Origin: Paenibacillus sp. AN1007
Lineage (GTDB): Bacteria > Bacillota > Bacilli > Paenibacillales > Paenibacillaceae
Length of the DNA stretch: 64,000 bases
NCBI RefSeq assembly: GCF_040702995.1
Contig: NZ_CP159992.1
Location: forward strand, 6,167,001-6,231,000
Reading direction: 5' to 3'
Part shown: positions 25,402-34,325 of the stretch, one piece after another
Layout: each line of letters opens with the position of its first letter
How positions within the stretch are numbered: position 1 is the stretch's first letter
The notes under the pieces: model-generated
What the model was told of the DNA's origin: nothing
Database searches by the model: none
The model's input: the letters and a program-made list of their open reading frames with translations, nothing else
Program-made: the position numbers and the translations under genes

Positions 25402-26283
25402 TTGGACAAAGTCATGTCGAACCGTCTGGTGGCCGCGCTGTATGTACTTCCTGCGCTGCTTCTGCTGCTGGTTCTGGTTTACATTCCGATCGTGCTCACC
25501 GGATATTATGGTTTGATGCAGTGGGATGGGATCGGGGCAATGACGTTTATTGGTTTGGATAACTACACCAGATTGATCCAGGACAGCACATTCTGGCAGA
25601 GTGCAAATCATACCTTTTTGCTGGCCTTATTCTCTGCGCTGAGCCTCATCGGTTATCTAATGATTGCCCTGGTGCTGTCGGGCAAGATCAAGGGCGCGAA
25701 TCTGTTCCGCAAAATATATCTCATTCCAATGCTGCTTTCTTCCGTTGCCATCGCTCAGTTATGGCTAAAAATCTATCACCCCAGTAACGGAGTGCTGAAC
25801 AGTTTTCTGGAGGCAATCGGATTTAGCAATCCGCCAGCTTGGCTGGCGGAGCCATCACTGGTGCTGTATGCACTGTTCGTGCCGATTCTGTGGCAGTATG
25901 CAGGTTTTTATATTTTGATCTATTATGCGGCACTCAAAAATATCCCGGAATCGCTCATTGAGGCTGCGCGGATTGACGGCGCGAACCCGTGGCAGATTGC
26001 TTTTCGTATCAAGCTGCCGCTCATTACAGAAGTCATCAAAGTCACTGTAGTGCTGGCCGTGGTCGGCTCGCTTAAATATTTTGATCTCATCTATGTGATG
26101 ACGGATGGCGGCCCGAATGGTGCGAGTGAAGTGATGGCCTCCTACATGTATCGTCAGGCGTTCCGCAGTTTTGACTTTGGATACGGCAGTGCGGTAGGTT
26201 TCTTCCTGCTTCTGATCTGTCTGGTCGTGACTTGGCTGCTTCGCAAAGCAACGGCATCCAAAGATACAATTCAGTATTCCTGA
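25402..26283 (+). CDS. Sugar ABC transporter permease, MalF/UgpA type
   Basis: A 293-residue permease with six transmembrane helices. It opens LVAALYVLPALLLLLVLVYIPIV, the usual first helix, and carries the EAA loop ESLIEAARIDGANPWQIAFRIKLPLI that docks on the ATPase. TTG 25402 follows GGGAGGAAC at a suitable distance; ATG 25414 is a possible alternative. It is the second gene of the sugar importer, 62 nt after the binding protein. Confidence 0.9.
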   Translation: MDKVMSNRLVAALYVLPALLLLLVLVYIPIVLTGYYGLMQWDGIGAMTFIGLDNYTRLIQDSTFWQSANHTFLLALFSALSLIGYLMIALVLSGKIKGANLFRKIYLIPMLLSSVAIAQLWLKIYHPSNGVLNSFLEAIGFSNPPAWLAEPSLVLYALFVPILWQYAGFYILIYYAALKNIPESLIEAARIDGANPWQIAFRIKLPLITEVIKVTVVLAVVGSLKYFDLIYVMTDGGPNGASEVMASYMYRQAFRSFDFGYGSAVGFFLLLICLVVTWLLRKATASKDTIQYS

Positions 26284-26314
26284 CGTAATCGTAAAATGAA
26301 AGGGGGTTTATTCG

Positions 26315-27202
26315 GTGAAGACGGATACAGCTGTTCGGCTGCCAGTAGGCCCGGAGACAGGTCACAGCCCTGCATGGACGAGAAGGCTTGGATATGTCCT
26401 GCTCTATGTACTTCTGTCACTGGTGGCTTTGCTTCAAATCCTGCCTTTAATCTGGCTGATGTTATTCTCACTCAAAAATAACCAGGAAGTATTCGACATG
26501 GCTCCTTTTGCGCTTCCGGCACAGCCGCGCTGGGAGAACTATGTTAAGGTATGGACAGAAGGCAATATCAGTTTATATTTCTTCAACAGTGTATGGATTA
26601 CGGTTGTTTCTGTCGTGTTTACGGTGCTGTTTGCCAGTCTCGTCACCTTTGCGATTACACGTATGCGCTGGAAGGGACGTTCGCTGGTGCTAGGGCTGTT
26701 CATGGTGGGACTGATGATTCCGGTGCATTCCACACTGATTCCTCTGTTCAGCCTGTTCCTGAAACTGCACCTCACAGACCATCCCTTATCGGTCATTCTG
26801 TCTTACATTGCATTTAATATGCCGATCACCATTATGATTCTGCTCGGCTTCTATTATGCACTTCCGAGGGAGGTCGAGGAGGCAGCGGTGATGGACGGAT
26901 GCTCGGTGAACCGCATTTTCTTCCGCATTGTGCTGCCGATGACGGCCTCCGTCATTGCCACGACGGCGATCATTAACATGATCTATGACTGGAACGAGTT
27001 TATTTTCGTGAATACCTTCATCAGTTCGGATACGTATAAAACGCTGACCGTTGGAGTGCAGAACTTTATCGGGCAGTATACAACGGATTGGGGTGCCATT
27101 GGTGCTACGCTGATGATCAGCATCCTGCCGATTCTGATTGCGTTCCTTGTGCTGAGTGAACGAATTGTTGAAGGGATCGCGGCAGGTTCAGTCAAAGGAT
27201 GA
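26315..27202 (+). CDS. Sugar ABC transporter permease, MalG/UgpE type
   Basis: A 295-residue partner permease. After a short cytoplasmic N-terminus it shows LLYVLLSLVALLQILPLIWLMLFSLK, PMTASVIATTAIINMIYDWNEFIFV and the EAA loop REVEEAAVMDGCSVNRIFFRIVLP. The WNEF(I/L) element is characteristic of MalG-type proteins. GTG 26315 follows AAGGGGG. The gene ends the operon; a strong terminator follows within 30 nt. Confidence 0.9.
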   Translation: MKTDTAVRLPVGPETGHSPAWTRRLGYVLLYVLLSLVALLQILPLIWLMLFSLKNNQEVFDMAPFALPAQPRWENYVKVWTEGNISLYFFNSVWITVVSVVFTVLFASLVTFAITRMRWKGRSLVLGLFMVGLMIPVHSTLIPLFSLFLKLHLTDHPLSVILSYIAFNMPITIMILLGFYYALPREVEEAAVMDGCSVNRIFFRIVLPMTASVIATTAIINMIYDWNEFIFVNTFISSDTYKTLTVGVQNFIGQYTTDWGAIGATLMISILPILIAFLVLSERIVEGIAAGSVKG

Positions 27203-27228
27203 TTCGAGGATATACTTTTCCAAATAGA

Positions 27229-27274
27229 GGCCCTTCCATTACTCACTTGTCCGTGAGTTGGAAGGGTTTTTAGT
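27229..27274 (+). terminator. Terminator after sugar importer operon
   Basis: CCCTTCCATTACTCAC pairs with GTGAGTTGGAAGGG over a 6-nt loop, followed by TTTTTAG. Confidence 0.8.
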
Positions 27275-27322
27275 GTGAAGGGAGAAATAGGTGAAATAAC
27301 ACATTGCAAAGGAGCTGTCATA

Positions 27323-27799
27323 ATGAAGCTGAACAAACGAATATCGTTATTAATGGCTGGAGCTGTATTGGGGGCAATATTATTTGCATCCACTACGACG
27401 GCAGAAAGACCTGCAGCCCAAACTCCGCTGGAAGCCGCAGCTGGCTATTATGACGCTTATATGGATCGGGATGCAGCCGGAATGATGTTTTATTCAGAAG
27501 ACACCAATTATCTGGATGAGAAAAGTCGTAAAGAAGGTTACCTCAAAGATTTTATAACGAACCCTACTACCGATTACCAGATCGTAGGCAGCAAAAAAAT
27601 GAACAACTATGAATTTCAGTTCTATATTGTACAAGAGTATGCGGGGCAAAATTATGATCAATCACCTCCACTACCCCATAAGGTATTCAAAACTGAAAAT
27701 GGATGGAAGGTTCTGGTGGAACCTCTGGAAATCAACACAGTAACTGGTGAGGTCACGAAAGGCACGCCAATTCATGCTTTGAAGCATACGGAAGAATAA
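27323..27799 (+). CDS. Secreted hypothetical protein, 158 aa
   Basis: Not recognised by name. ATG 27323 after AAAGGAG starts a signal peptide (MKLNKRISLLMAGAVLGAILFAS) with likely cleavage near TTTA. The mature part, about 130 residues, begins TPLEAAAGYYDAYMDRDAAGMMFYSED, resembling the first helix and turn of NTF2-like/SnoaL domains, and continues with strands (YEFQFYIVQEYA, GWKVLVEPLE). An NTF2-like secreted protein is my reading; no catalytic residues are evident. It stands alone. Confidence 0.65.
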   Translation: MKLNKRISLLMAGAVLGAILFASTTTAERPAAQTPLEAAAGYYDAYMDRDAAGMMFYSEDTNYLDEKSRKEGYLKDFITNPTTDYQIVGSKKMNNYEFQFYIVQEYAGQNYDQSPPLPHKVFKTENGWKVLVEPLEINTVTGEVTKGTPIHALKHTEE

Positions 27800-27975
27800 G
27801 CTGTTGTAACGGTTTGTTTGCTCATGTATGCTGCACCATACTTTTGAAAGTGCTAAAATACCTATTACTGGAATTTTCAAAATATTTTCAATTATTTTCG
27901 CAAAACTACTGCATTTTCAAACCACCTGTGCTAACATACCCTATGAATTAAAGCAAACGTTGGAAAGGTGAGAAA

Positions 27976-29385
27976 ATGACAGCAATATCCTCGACCAAAG
28001 AGTCCCTCCGTTCAGACGCCCAGGACCTGAAGCTGATCCGGCTGACTTGGCCTATTTTCCTAGAACTCTTCTTGTTTATGTTGATGGGGAGCGTGGATAC
28101 GCTCATGCTTAGCTCGGTATCGGATAATGCCGTTTCCGGGGTGGGCGCAGCCAACCAAATTATCTCGATTGCGATTCTTGTACTTGAAGTCATTGGACAT
28201 GGTGCTGCAATTGTTGTGGCCCAATATATCGGTTCGAAAAAGCTGACAGAAGCAGCGCAGGTTACAGGTAATGCCATTACGCTAAACCTAGCGGTCGGAT
28301 TGATCCTTAGTGTGATCTTCCTGGTGTTTGGTGGACATTTGCTGTCACTTTTAAACATACAAGGTGAAATTTACGATTATGCTCGATCCTATATCAGTAT
28401 TGTAGGGGGCGGGATTTTCCTGCAGGCCCTCATTAATGCACTTGCTGCAACGATCCGGACACACGGTTATACGAAGGAAACGATGTATGTCTCCGTGTTT
28501 ATGAACGTCATTCACGTGATTGGTAACTATGCGCTGATTTTTGGACATTTCGGCCTGCCGAAGCTGGGGGTGGAAGGGGCAGCGATCTCGACGGTGGGCA
28601 GCCGTTTCATCTGCCTGCTGGTCTTCTTCTGGCTGCTGTATCGTGTAAGCGAGGTACGTGTTGATTTTGAATACTACATTAAATTGTCCAAACATTTTAT
28701 TGGTAAAATTCTGCGAATCGGCATTCCATCTGCGATGGAGTCCATGGTATATCACTCCTGCCAACTGGTATTCACGCTGTACGTGACTTATCTGGGGGCA
28801 GAAGCTATGGCAACGAAGCAGTACGCAGGCAATATCTCTAGTTATATTTATCTGTTCAGTATGGCGATCGGTATGGGAACGTCCATCATTGTGGGCCGGC
28901 TTGTGGGCGCAAGGCGCAAGGATGATGCATACAAACGTGTATTTGACAGTGTGAAATGGGCGCTTCTGGCCACGATTGTCATTGACGTGATTATCATCAT
29001 TTTCCGTGTGCCGCTGATGGGTATCTTTACGGAAAATCCGGAGATCATCCGACTAGGTGCTCAAGTCCTGCTGCTAAGTTTAGTACTTGAAACCGGGCGA
29101 ACCTGCAATATCGTCATTATTGGTTCCCTGCGTGCAGCGGGGGATGCGAAGTTCCCGGTATACATGGGGCTGATCTCCATGGTGTGCATGAGTCTGCCTC
29201 TTGGATATCTGCTGGTATTCCAGCTTAACATGGGGCTTGCAGGTGTGTGGCTTGCCATTGCCGCAGACGAATGGACACGGGCGGTTATTATGTACTTCCG
29301 CTGGAAGAGCCGTGCGTGGGAGAAACATGAGCTGGTGGAGCACGAGGAAGATGAGGTTAGCGGACAGCCGGTTCCGGCAGTTTAA
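27976..29385 (+). CDS. MATE family multidrug/cation efflux protein
   Basis: A 469-residue membrane transporter with twelve predicted helices in two MatE halves (residues about 20-190 and 240-405). Family signs: LTWPIFLELFLFMLMGSVDTLMLSSVSDNAVSGVGAANQI (read over residues 24-63) and, in the second half, GMGTSIIVGRLVGARRKDDAYKR. It probably exports cationic or lipophilic compounds using Na+ or H+. ATG 27976 follows TTGGAAAGGTGAG. It is monocistronic with its own terminator. Substrates cannot be predicted. Confidence 0.9.
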   Translation: MTAISSTKESLRSDAQDLKLIRLTWPIFLELFLFMLMGSVDTLMLSSVSDNAVSGVGAANQIISIAILVLEVIGHGAAIVVAQYIGSKKLTEAAQVTGNAITLNLAVGLILSVIFLVFGGHLLSLLNIQGEIYDYARSYISIVGGGIFLQALINALAATIRTHGYTKETMYVSVFMNVIHVIGNYALIFGHFGLPKLGVEGAAISTVGSRFICLLVFFWLLYRVSEVRVDFEYYIKLSKHFIGKILRIGIPSAMESMVYHSCQLVFTLYVTYLGAEAMATKQYAGNISSYIYLFSMAIGMGTSIIVGRLVGARRKDDAYKRVFDSVKWALLATIVIDVIIIIFRVPLMGIFTENPEIIRLGAQVLLLSLVLETGRTCNIVIIGSLRAAGDAKFPVYMGLISMVCMSLPLGYLLVFQLNMGLAGVWLAIAADEWTRAVIMYFRWKSRAWEKHELVEHEEDEVSGQPVPAV

Positions 29386-29410
29386 GGGAGTTATTGCTTG
29401 TGAGATTGTT

Positions 29411-29458
29411 AAGAGTCAGACGAGGACATGGTTGTCCCGGTCTGGCTCTTCTTTTTTA
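29411..29458 (+). terminator. Terminator after MATE gene
   Basis: AAGAGTCAGAC pairs with GTCTGGCTCTT, followed by CTTTTTTAA. Confidence 0.8.
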
Positions 29459-29532
29459 ATTTCGCAAAAATGATCAAAACGGCTGCTGCGCGAACACGTA
29501 TAGTATGGATATGGAAGGGGGGCCATCCTTAA

Positions 29533-30429
29533 TTGAGCCGTTATCAGGAGATGATTCAGGACAGTTTGTTCTATATTGAGAGCCATCTGCATGAAGAGAT
29601 TGGACTGGAAGACGTGGCTGCCAAGGCGTTGTTATCGCCTTATCATTATCACCGGGTATTCCGGGATGAGGTGGGTATGACGGTCGTTGATTACATTCGC
29701 CATCGGCGGATGAGCCTGGCATCTACGGCACTGCGTTCGACGAAAGCAGGCATCCTGGACATTTCGCTGGCATGTGGATTTGAAAGTCAGGAAGCGTTTA
29801 CTCGTGCTTTTCGCAAAATGTATGGCATGCCGCCCGGACGTTTTCGTAAACTATTTAATCTGAAACTATTCACTGGAAAAACTAGAGGAGGAGAATTACA
29901 AATGAATGCTGAAACTGCAATCAAAGGCTGGATGTTGACCGGGAGTCACCCGCAAAATTATGAGATGGGTATTGATCCTGCAGAGGTACATCAAGGGAAG
30001 GCCTCAGGGTATTTGAAGGCAGTCACACCGATGACACCTAATGAATTTGCTACCATGATGCAGCAGTTTAAGGCGGATAAATATTTGGGCAAACGGATGA
30101 AACTGTCTGGCTTTGTCAAAACCGATCGTGTGGAAGCATTTTGCGGACTATGGATGAGTGTAGCTAACCAGGCTCAAGATGTACTGCAGTTTGATAATAT
30201 GCATGACAGGCCGATCACGGGTACACAGTCCTGGAATCAATACAGTATTGTGCTGGATGTCCCGGCAGCGAGTGAAACGATCTCGTTCGGGGTACTCCTG
30301 AACGGTAAAGGTAAGGTCTGGGTCGACAGTTTCCGCTTTGAGGAAGTGGACCCGAGCACTCCTGTGACCCATATGGAGACAGAATATGAGATGGCGGACG
30401 AGCCTTTAAATTTATCGTTTGAGGAGTGA
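29533..30429 (+). CDS. AraC-family regulator with C-terminal beta-sandwich domain
   Basis: A 298-residue regulator with the DNA-binding part at the N-terminus, unlike most AraC proteins. Two helix-turn-helix motifs lie at residues 1-105 (YIESHLHEEIGLEDVAAKALLSPYHYHRVF, then ISLACGFESQEAFTRAFRKMYGMPPGRFR). The C-terminal half (about 125-290) looks like a jelly-roll ligand domain, ending KGKVWVDSFRFEEVD, an element common in carbohydrate-binding modules. TTG 29533 is the start, after AAGGGGGG. The target is unknown; the MATE gene upstream is the nearest candidate. Confidence 0.8.
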   Translation: MSRYQEMIQDSLFYIESHLHEEIGLEDVAAKALLSPYHYHRVFRDEVGMTVVDYIRHRRMSLASTALRSTKAGILDISLACGFESQEAFTRAFRKMYGMPPGRFRKLFNLKLFTGKTRGGELQMNAETAIKGWMLTGSHPQNYEMGIDPAEVHQGKASGYLKAVTPMTPNEFATMMQQFKADKYLGKRMKLSGFVKTDRVEAFCGLWMSVANQAQDVLQFDNMHDRPITGTQSWNQYSIVLDVPAASETISFGVLLNGKGKVWVDSFRFEEVDPSTPVTHMETEYEMADEPLNLSFEE

Positions 30430-30496
30430 AAAATTAAAAGTTGTTGGTGTAACATAAACAAGTTTTACTCATTCTATCTGAATTTTGTGCGAAGTT

Positions 30497-30531
30497 AGAG
30501 CCATCCCATCTGGTGGAATGGCTCTTTTTGC
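30497..30531 (+). terminator. Terminator after AraC gene
   Basis: AGAGCCAT pairs with ATGGCTCT over a CCCATCTGGTGGA loop, followed by TTTTTG. Confidence 0.75.
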
Positions 30532-30686
30532 TGCCTTTAGGGTATAAAAATAGAAGAGCGGCCAGCATGCCGTCCGTTTGGTACCTCTCCTGCTGGGAAT
30601 GATCAAACTTTTCATGGCGTATTTAGACAATACCTTGCTAACATAGACGCATAAACATTATGACTCAGATAAAAAGGATGAATCCG

Positions 30687-31400
30687 ATGAATAGAAAAGT
30701 GCTTGTTGTGGATGATGAATCCAGCATTGTCAGTGCCATTGCGTACGCATTGCGGCGTGAAGGATATGAGGTGGAGACAGCGAGTGATGGTGAAGAAGCA
30801 CTGATGAAAGTGGCTGCGTTCAACCCGCAGGTCATGATCCTGGATGTGATGATGCCCAAGCTGGATGGATACGGTGTTTGCCGCAGGCTGGAAGACCGCG
30901 AGGATATCGGCATTATTTTACTTACTGTGAAGAACGAACTTGTGGATAAGATTGTCGGTCTTGAGATGGGTGCGGATGATTATATGACGAAACCGTTTGA
31001 AATCCGTGAACTGCTGGCCCGCGTGAAGGCACTGATGCGCCGGGTAGAAAAGACCGCTTCAACCCCACTGGACGATACCAAGGGTCAGGCTGTTGTGAAC
31101 GGGGCAGTTCGCATTCATGCCGCCCACCGCACGGTAACGGTAAATGAAGAGAAGCTGGATTTAACGCCGAAGGAGTTCGACCTGCTGATGATTCTAATGT
31201 CAAACCCGGAGCGAGTGTACACACGAGATGATTTACTTGACCGGGTGTGGGGCATGGAATACGCAGGGGGCACTCGGACGGTAGATATTCATATGCAGCG
31301 TTTGCGTAAAAAAATCGGGGACACCGACCAGCAAATGCTGCAGACTGTATACGGAATTGGGTACAAGGCTGCAGCTCCTGAAGCAGGCGGGGCAGTATGA
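30687..31400 (+). CDS. OmpR/PhoB-family response regulator
   Basis: A 237-residue regulator: receiver domain starting KVLVVDDESSIVSAIAYAL, phosphoacceptor Asp at 53 (ILDVMMPKLDGY), TVKN and MTKPFE switch residues, then a winged-helix Trans_reg_C domain (LDLTPKEFDLLMIL ... RTVDIHMQRLRKKIGD ... VYGIGYK). ATG 30687 follows AAAAAGGATG; ATG 30660 lacks a ribosome site. Its stop overlaps the start of the kinase gene (ATGA), and a TolB-like lipoprotein follows the kinase, forming a three-gene signalling unit. Confidence 0.92.
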   Translation: MNRKVLVVDDESSIVSAIAYALRREGYEVETASDGEEALMKVAAFNPQVMILDVMMPKLDGYGVCRRLEDREDIGIILLTVKNELVDKIVGLEMGADDYMTKPFEIRELLARVKALMRRVEKTASTPLDDTKGQAVVNGAVRIHAAHRTVTVNEEKLDLTPKEFDLLMILMSNPERVYTRDDLLDRVWGMEYAGGTRTVDIHMQRLRKKIGDTDQQMLQTVYGIGYKAAAPEAGGAV

Positions 31401-32917
31401 GAGTCAGCATCAAGCTGAAATTCAGTGTGTTTCTGGCGGCACTGCTCATTCTCACCGTAGTTGTCTTGAGTTCACTGGTACTGCGAGGTATTGAACTGAA
31501 TCAGCAGTCACAGGTTGAAAGTATTCTGGCCCAGCAGACAAGGCTGGTCAATCTGAATGTACGCCAAGCGTATTATACCGAAGCTGTTCGCCAGGAGCCG
31601 GGAATGTTTCTGCAGCAGAATGGGCGAAGGTTGGTGCAGGCTCTGTCTAATTCAACAGGCCTGCCGATTGCGCTGTATGATATGAGCGGGAAACAAGTGG
31701 GTGCTTCTTTTCCCCAAAATGAAAGTGAACTGGTTCAGGAGACGTTGAATTACGCCTTACAAAATAAAATAGCTTATCATGAGCAGGGGGAGACACTGCT
31801 TTATGCTGCGCCGCTGGACGGTCCCGAGGGACAAATCGGTGCGGTATGGATTCAGTATCCGGTCCAGAGTTATCATGATTTTTACGCGCGGATTCGGCAG
31901 CTGTTCCTGTGGGCAGGCATCGTAGTAGTTGCACTGAGCTTCATTCTCGGATATCTGTTCTACAACCGTTTTGCCGCAGCCATTACCCGGTTGAAGAAGT
32001 CGGCAGCCTCCATTCAGGAAGGGAACTATATTACCGAGTCTCCGGTTAAACGCAAGGACGAACTGGGTGAGCTGGGACAAGGGATATACTATATGAGCAC
32101 ATCTATTCAACAAAATATAGCAGCCATGCATACCGAGCAGCAGAAGCTTCAGCTGGCGATTGAGAAATTACAGGCACTGGAACAGCAGCAGAAACAGTAT
32201 ATCGGCAATATCAGTCATGAGTTCAAGACACCGTTAACGTCCATTAAGGCCTATGTGGAGCTGCTGAACATGTACAAGGATGATCCACAGCTGCTGGACG
32301 ATGCGATCAGTAACATCGGTAAAGAAACCGAGCGATTATATGAAATGGTAGAGAAGGTGCTGCATCTGTCTGCGCTGGAGAAGTATGATTTTGAGAATCT
32401 GGCCGAGGATGTAGAGATTCGCGCGTTGCTGGAGGATGCCTGCGGACGAATGCGAGGCAAAGTGGAGAAGTTTGCATTGAAAATGGAACTGCATCTTGAA
32501 CCTGCCATTATTCACAGTGACCGCGAGAGCTTGATGCACATTTTCATTAATCTGCTGGATAATGCGATTAAATATAATATTCCGGGAGGTACCATCCGGG
32601 TAGAGAATGAGCGGCGAATGCAGGGACAGCCCCGAGTCATGATTCGTATCCATAACTCAGGAACGCCGATCCCGGATGAGGCAAGAGAGAAGATATTTGA
32701 ACCTTTTTACACTGTCAATAAGGATAGAGCTCGAAAAACAGGCGGAACCGGGCTTGGCCTGTCGCTTGTAAAGCAGTTTGTGGAAAAGCAGGACGGAACC
32801 ATTACACTGCTGCCTGGCGATGAACAGAATCAAGAAGGCGTAACATTCCAACTCGTATTCCCACTCGTAGATACAGATATAGATACAAGTTTACAAGTTG
32901 GAAACAAGTCTGAATAA
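31397..32917 (+). CDS. HAMP-domain sensor histidine kinase
   Basis: A 506-residue kinase with two transmembrane helices (residues about 8-30 and 170-192) around a 140-residue extracytoplasmic sensor. A HAMP domain, a coiled coil, HisKA with ISHEFKTPLTSI (phospho-His at 274) and a HATPase with NLLDNAIKYN, FEPFYTV and GTGLGLSLVKQF follow. The ligand is not recognisable. It is translationally coupled to the response regulator. The lipoprotein gene downstream could modulate or be controlled by it. Confidence 0.92.
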   Translation: MRVSIKLKFSVFLAALLILTVVVLSSLVLRGIELNQQSQVESILAQQTRLVNLNVRQAYYTEAVRQEPGMFLQQNGRRLVQALSNSTGLPIALYDMSGKQVGASFPQNESELVQETLNYALQNKIAYHEQGETLLYAAPLDGPEGQIGAVWIQYPVQSYHDFYARIRQLFLWAGIVVVALSFILGYLFYNRFAAAITRLKKSAASIQEGNYITESPVKRKDELGELGQGIYYMSTSIQQNIAAMHTEQQKLQLAIEKLQALEQQQKQYIGNISHEFKTPLTSIKAYVELLNMYKDDPQLLDDAISNIGKETERLYEMVEKVLHLSALEKYDFENLAEDVEIRALLEDACGRMRGKVEKFALKMELHLEPAIIHSDRESLMHIFINLLDNAIKYNIPGGTIRVENERRMQGQPRVMIRIHNSGTPIPDEAREKIFEPFYTVNKDRARKTGGTGLGLSLVKQFVEKQDGTITLLPGDEQNQEGVTFQLVFPLVDTDIDTSLQVGNKSE

Positions 32918-32974
32918 CTTTGGAAGTATCCCGGCTTTAGAATGGGTCTTATACAAGAGAAATCAAGGGGGACC

Positions 32975-34090
32975 ATGAAAATGATGAATTGGATGAAAGC
33001 GGCATTTGGAGCGCTGGGTGCAGTCGCTTTGCTAACAACAGCTGCCTGTGGAAGTACAGCAGAGCCGGGGGGCAGTGAAGCAGGGGGCAAAACAGCCACC
33101 GATATTACCGTGAAAGATAATACCAATACTTCCGTCTACCAGAGCCTTAAGCTGGAGAAAATAGATAAACTGCCTAATATGCGGGGAATCACTTGGTTAA
33201 GTAAGGGCTCCGTCGTCACAGATAAAGAAAACACCTCCATGAAACCCGTTAGTGTAGAGGGAGAAGAACGGTATCCGCATAACCTGTATAAGTATGATCT
33301 CGCGAAGGGCACAGATACAGCGCTCAAAGAAAGTGAAGTTAATTTGGGAGCACCGCAGGTGTCACCGGATGGACAGCATCTGTTCTACTGGGAGACGGAG
33401 GAAACAACGGGCTGGCCCTTCATTTTAAACCTGCAGAGCGGAGAAGCCGTGGCAGCGGGTAAAGAGGATGGATTTATTCAGGAGGGTGCATGGCTGGACA
33501 ATGAACATGTCGTTTTCTCGAATATGAAAGGAGATCTGATCTCGGCTGCACTGGACGGCACCACGAAGGTACTGGTTGAGACAGGTACTTTTAACGTAAA
33601 GAGCATCAAGGTGGCAAACAGCGTGGTCTATTATATTACCGGAGAAGATGGACAGTTGAATGCGTATGATGCAAAGACGGGCGAAGTAAGACAAGTGCTT
33701 AAAAGCGCAGAGTGGGTTATTCCTTCGAACGACGGGACAAGACTTGCCATTGTGAAAAAAACAGCAGATACGAAACGGGCGCTGGTGCTCACCGATCTGG
33801 AAGGAAATGAGAAGGCCACACTTGCCAGAGGCACACAGATTTTTGGCACAAGCTGGTCGGGTGATGACTCCAAGATTGCGTACACGATTAATTCCGATAA
33901 TGATAACGAAAAAGGGTTATTTGTTTCCAACACCGAATCGGCAGAGCAGTTTCAAATTTCTGCGGATATGGACAATGTGTCCGATCCGGTAGCCTGGAGC
34001 CCCGAAGGGGACAAAATGCTGCTGTCACAATCCGTGATGGAGAATGAAAAATATCATTTCGTGACATCGATCATTACGATATCAGAATAG
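32975..34090 (+). CDS. TolB-like beta-propeller lipoprotein
   Basis: A 371-residue lipoprotein: signal peptide with lipobox TTAAC (Cys near residue 24), Gly/Ser/Glu linker, then repeated WD40/TolB-type blades such as APQVSPDGQHLFYWETEE, TSWSGDDSKIAYTINSDNDNEKGLFV and VAWSPEGDKMLLSQSV. Each SPDG/SGDD/SPEG turn marks a blade, suggesting a six-bladed propeller on the outer face of the membrane. ATG 32975 follows AAGGGGGACC. Location after a two-component pair suggests a role in the same stress or sensing circuit, which is inference. Confidence 0.75.
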   Translation: MKMMNWMKAAFGALGAVALLTTAACGSTAEPGGSEAGGKTATDITVKDNTNTSVYQSLKLEKIDKLPNMRGITWLSKGSVVTDKENTSMKPVSVEGEERYPHNLYKYDLAKGTDTALKESEVNLGAPQVSPDGQHLFYWETEETTGWPFILNLQSGEAVAAGKEDGFIQEGAWLDNEHVVFSNMKGDLISAALDGTTKVLVETGTFNVKSIKVANSVVYYITGEDGQLNAYDAKTGEVRQVLKSAEWVIPSNDGTRLAIVKKTADTKRALVLTDLEGNEKATLARGTQIFGTSWSGDDSKIAYTINSDNDNEKGLFVSNTESAEQFQISADMDNVSDPVAWSPEGDKMLLSQSVMENEKYHFVTSIITISE

Positions 34091-34204
34091 GCTTCACATA
34101 AGGGGCCTGTTCCATATCTTTCATGCCTTTCTATACATTTATATTGACTAAGTTAATCTGCTTCCGATAAACTAGTATGCAGGAATATATAGTCGAATGG
34201 TAGA

Positions 34205-34255
34205 CAGCAGTTCGAGACCATGTTTCGGGCGGCTGTTTCTTTTCTTTTTCTTCAA
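34205..34255 (+). terminator. Probable terminator before trhO
   Basis: CAGCAGTTCGAGA pairs imperfectly, with wobbles, with TTTCGGGCGGCTG. The pyrimidine-rich tract TTTCTTTTCTTTTTC follows. Confidence 0.45.
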
Positions 34256-34325
34256 GTAAGGGTGCAGCGTAGGAGGCTCGCCGGAGGAACCGGCCAACAA
34301 CATGGAAGAGGAACAGGTGATATAC

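Noticed and set aside
30600..30660. TGCTAACAT extended -10 upstream of the OmpR-type regulator
   Set aside because: No -35 at the right spacing, and the same motif also occurs upstream of the MATE gene; too weak to annotate.
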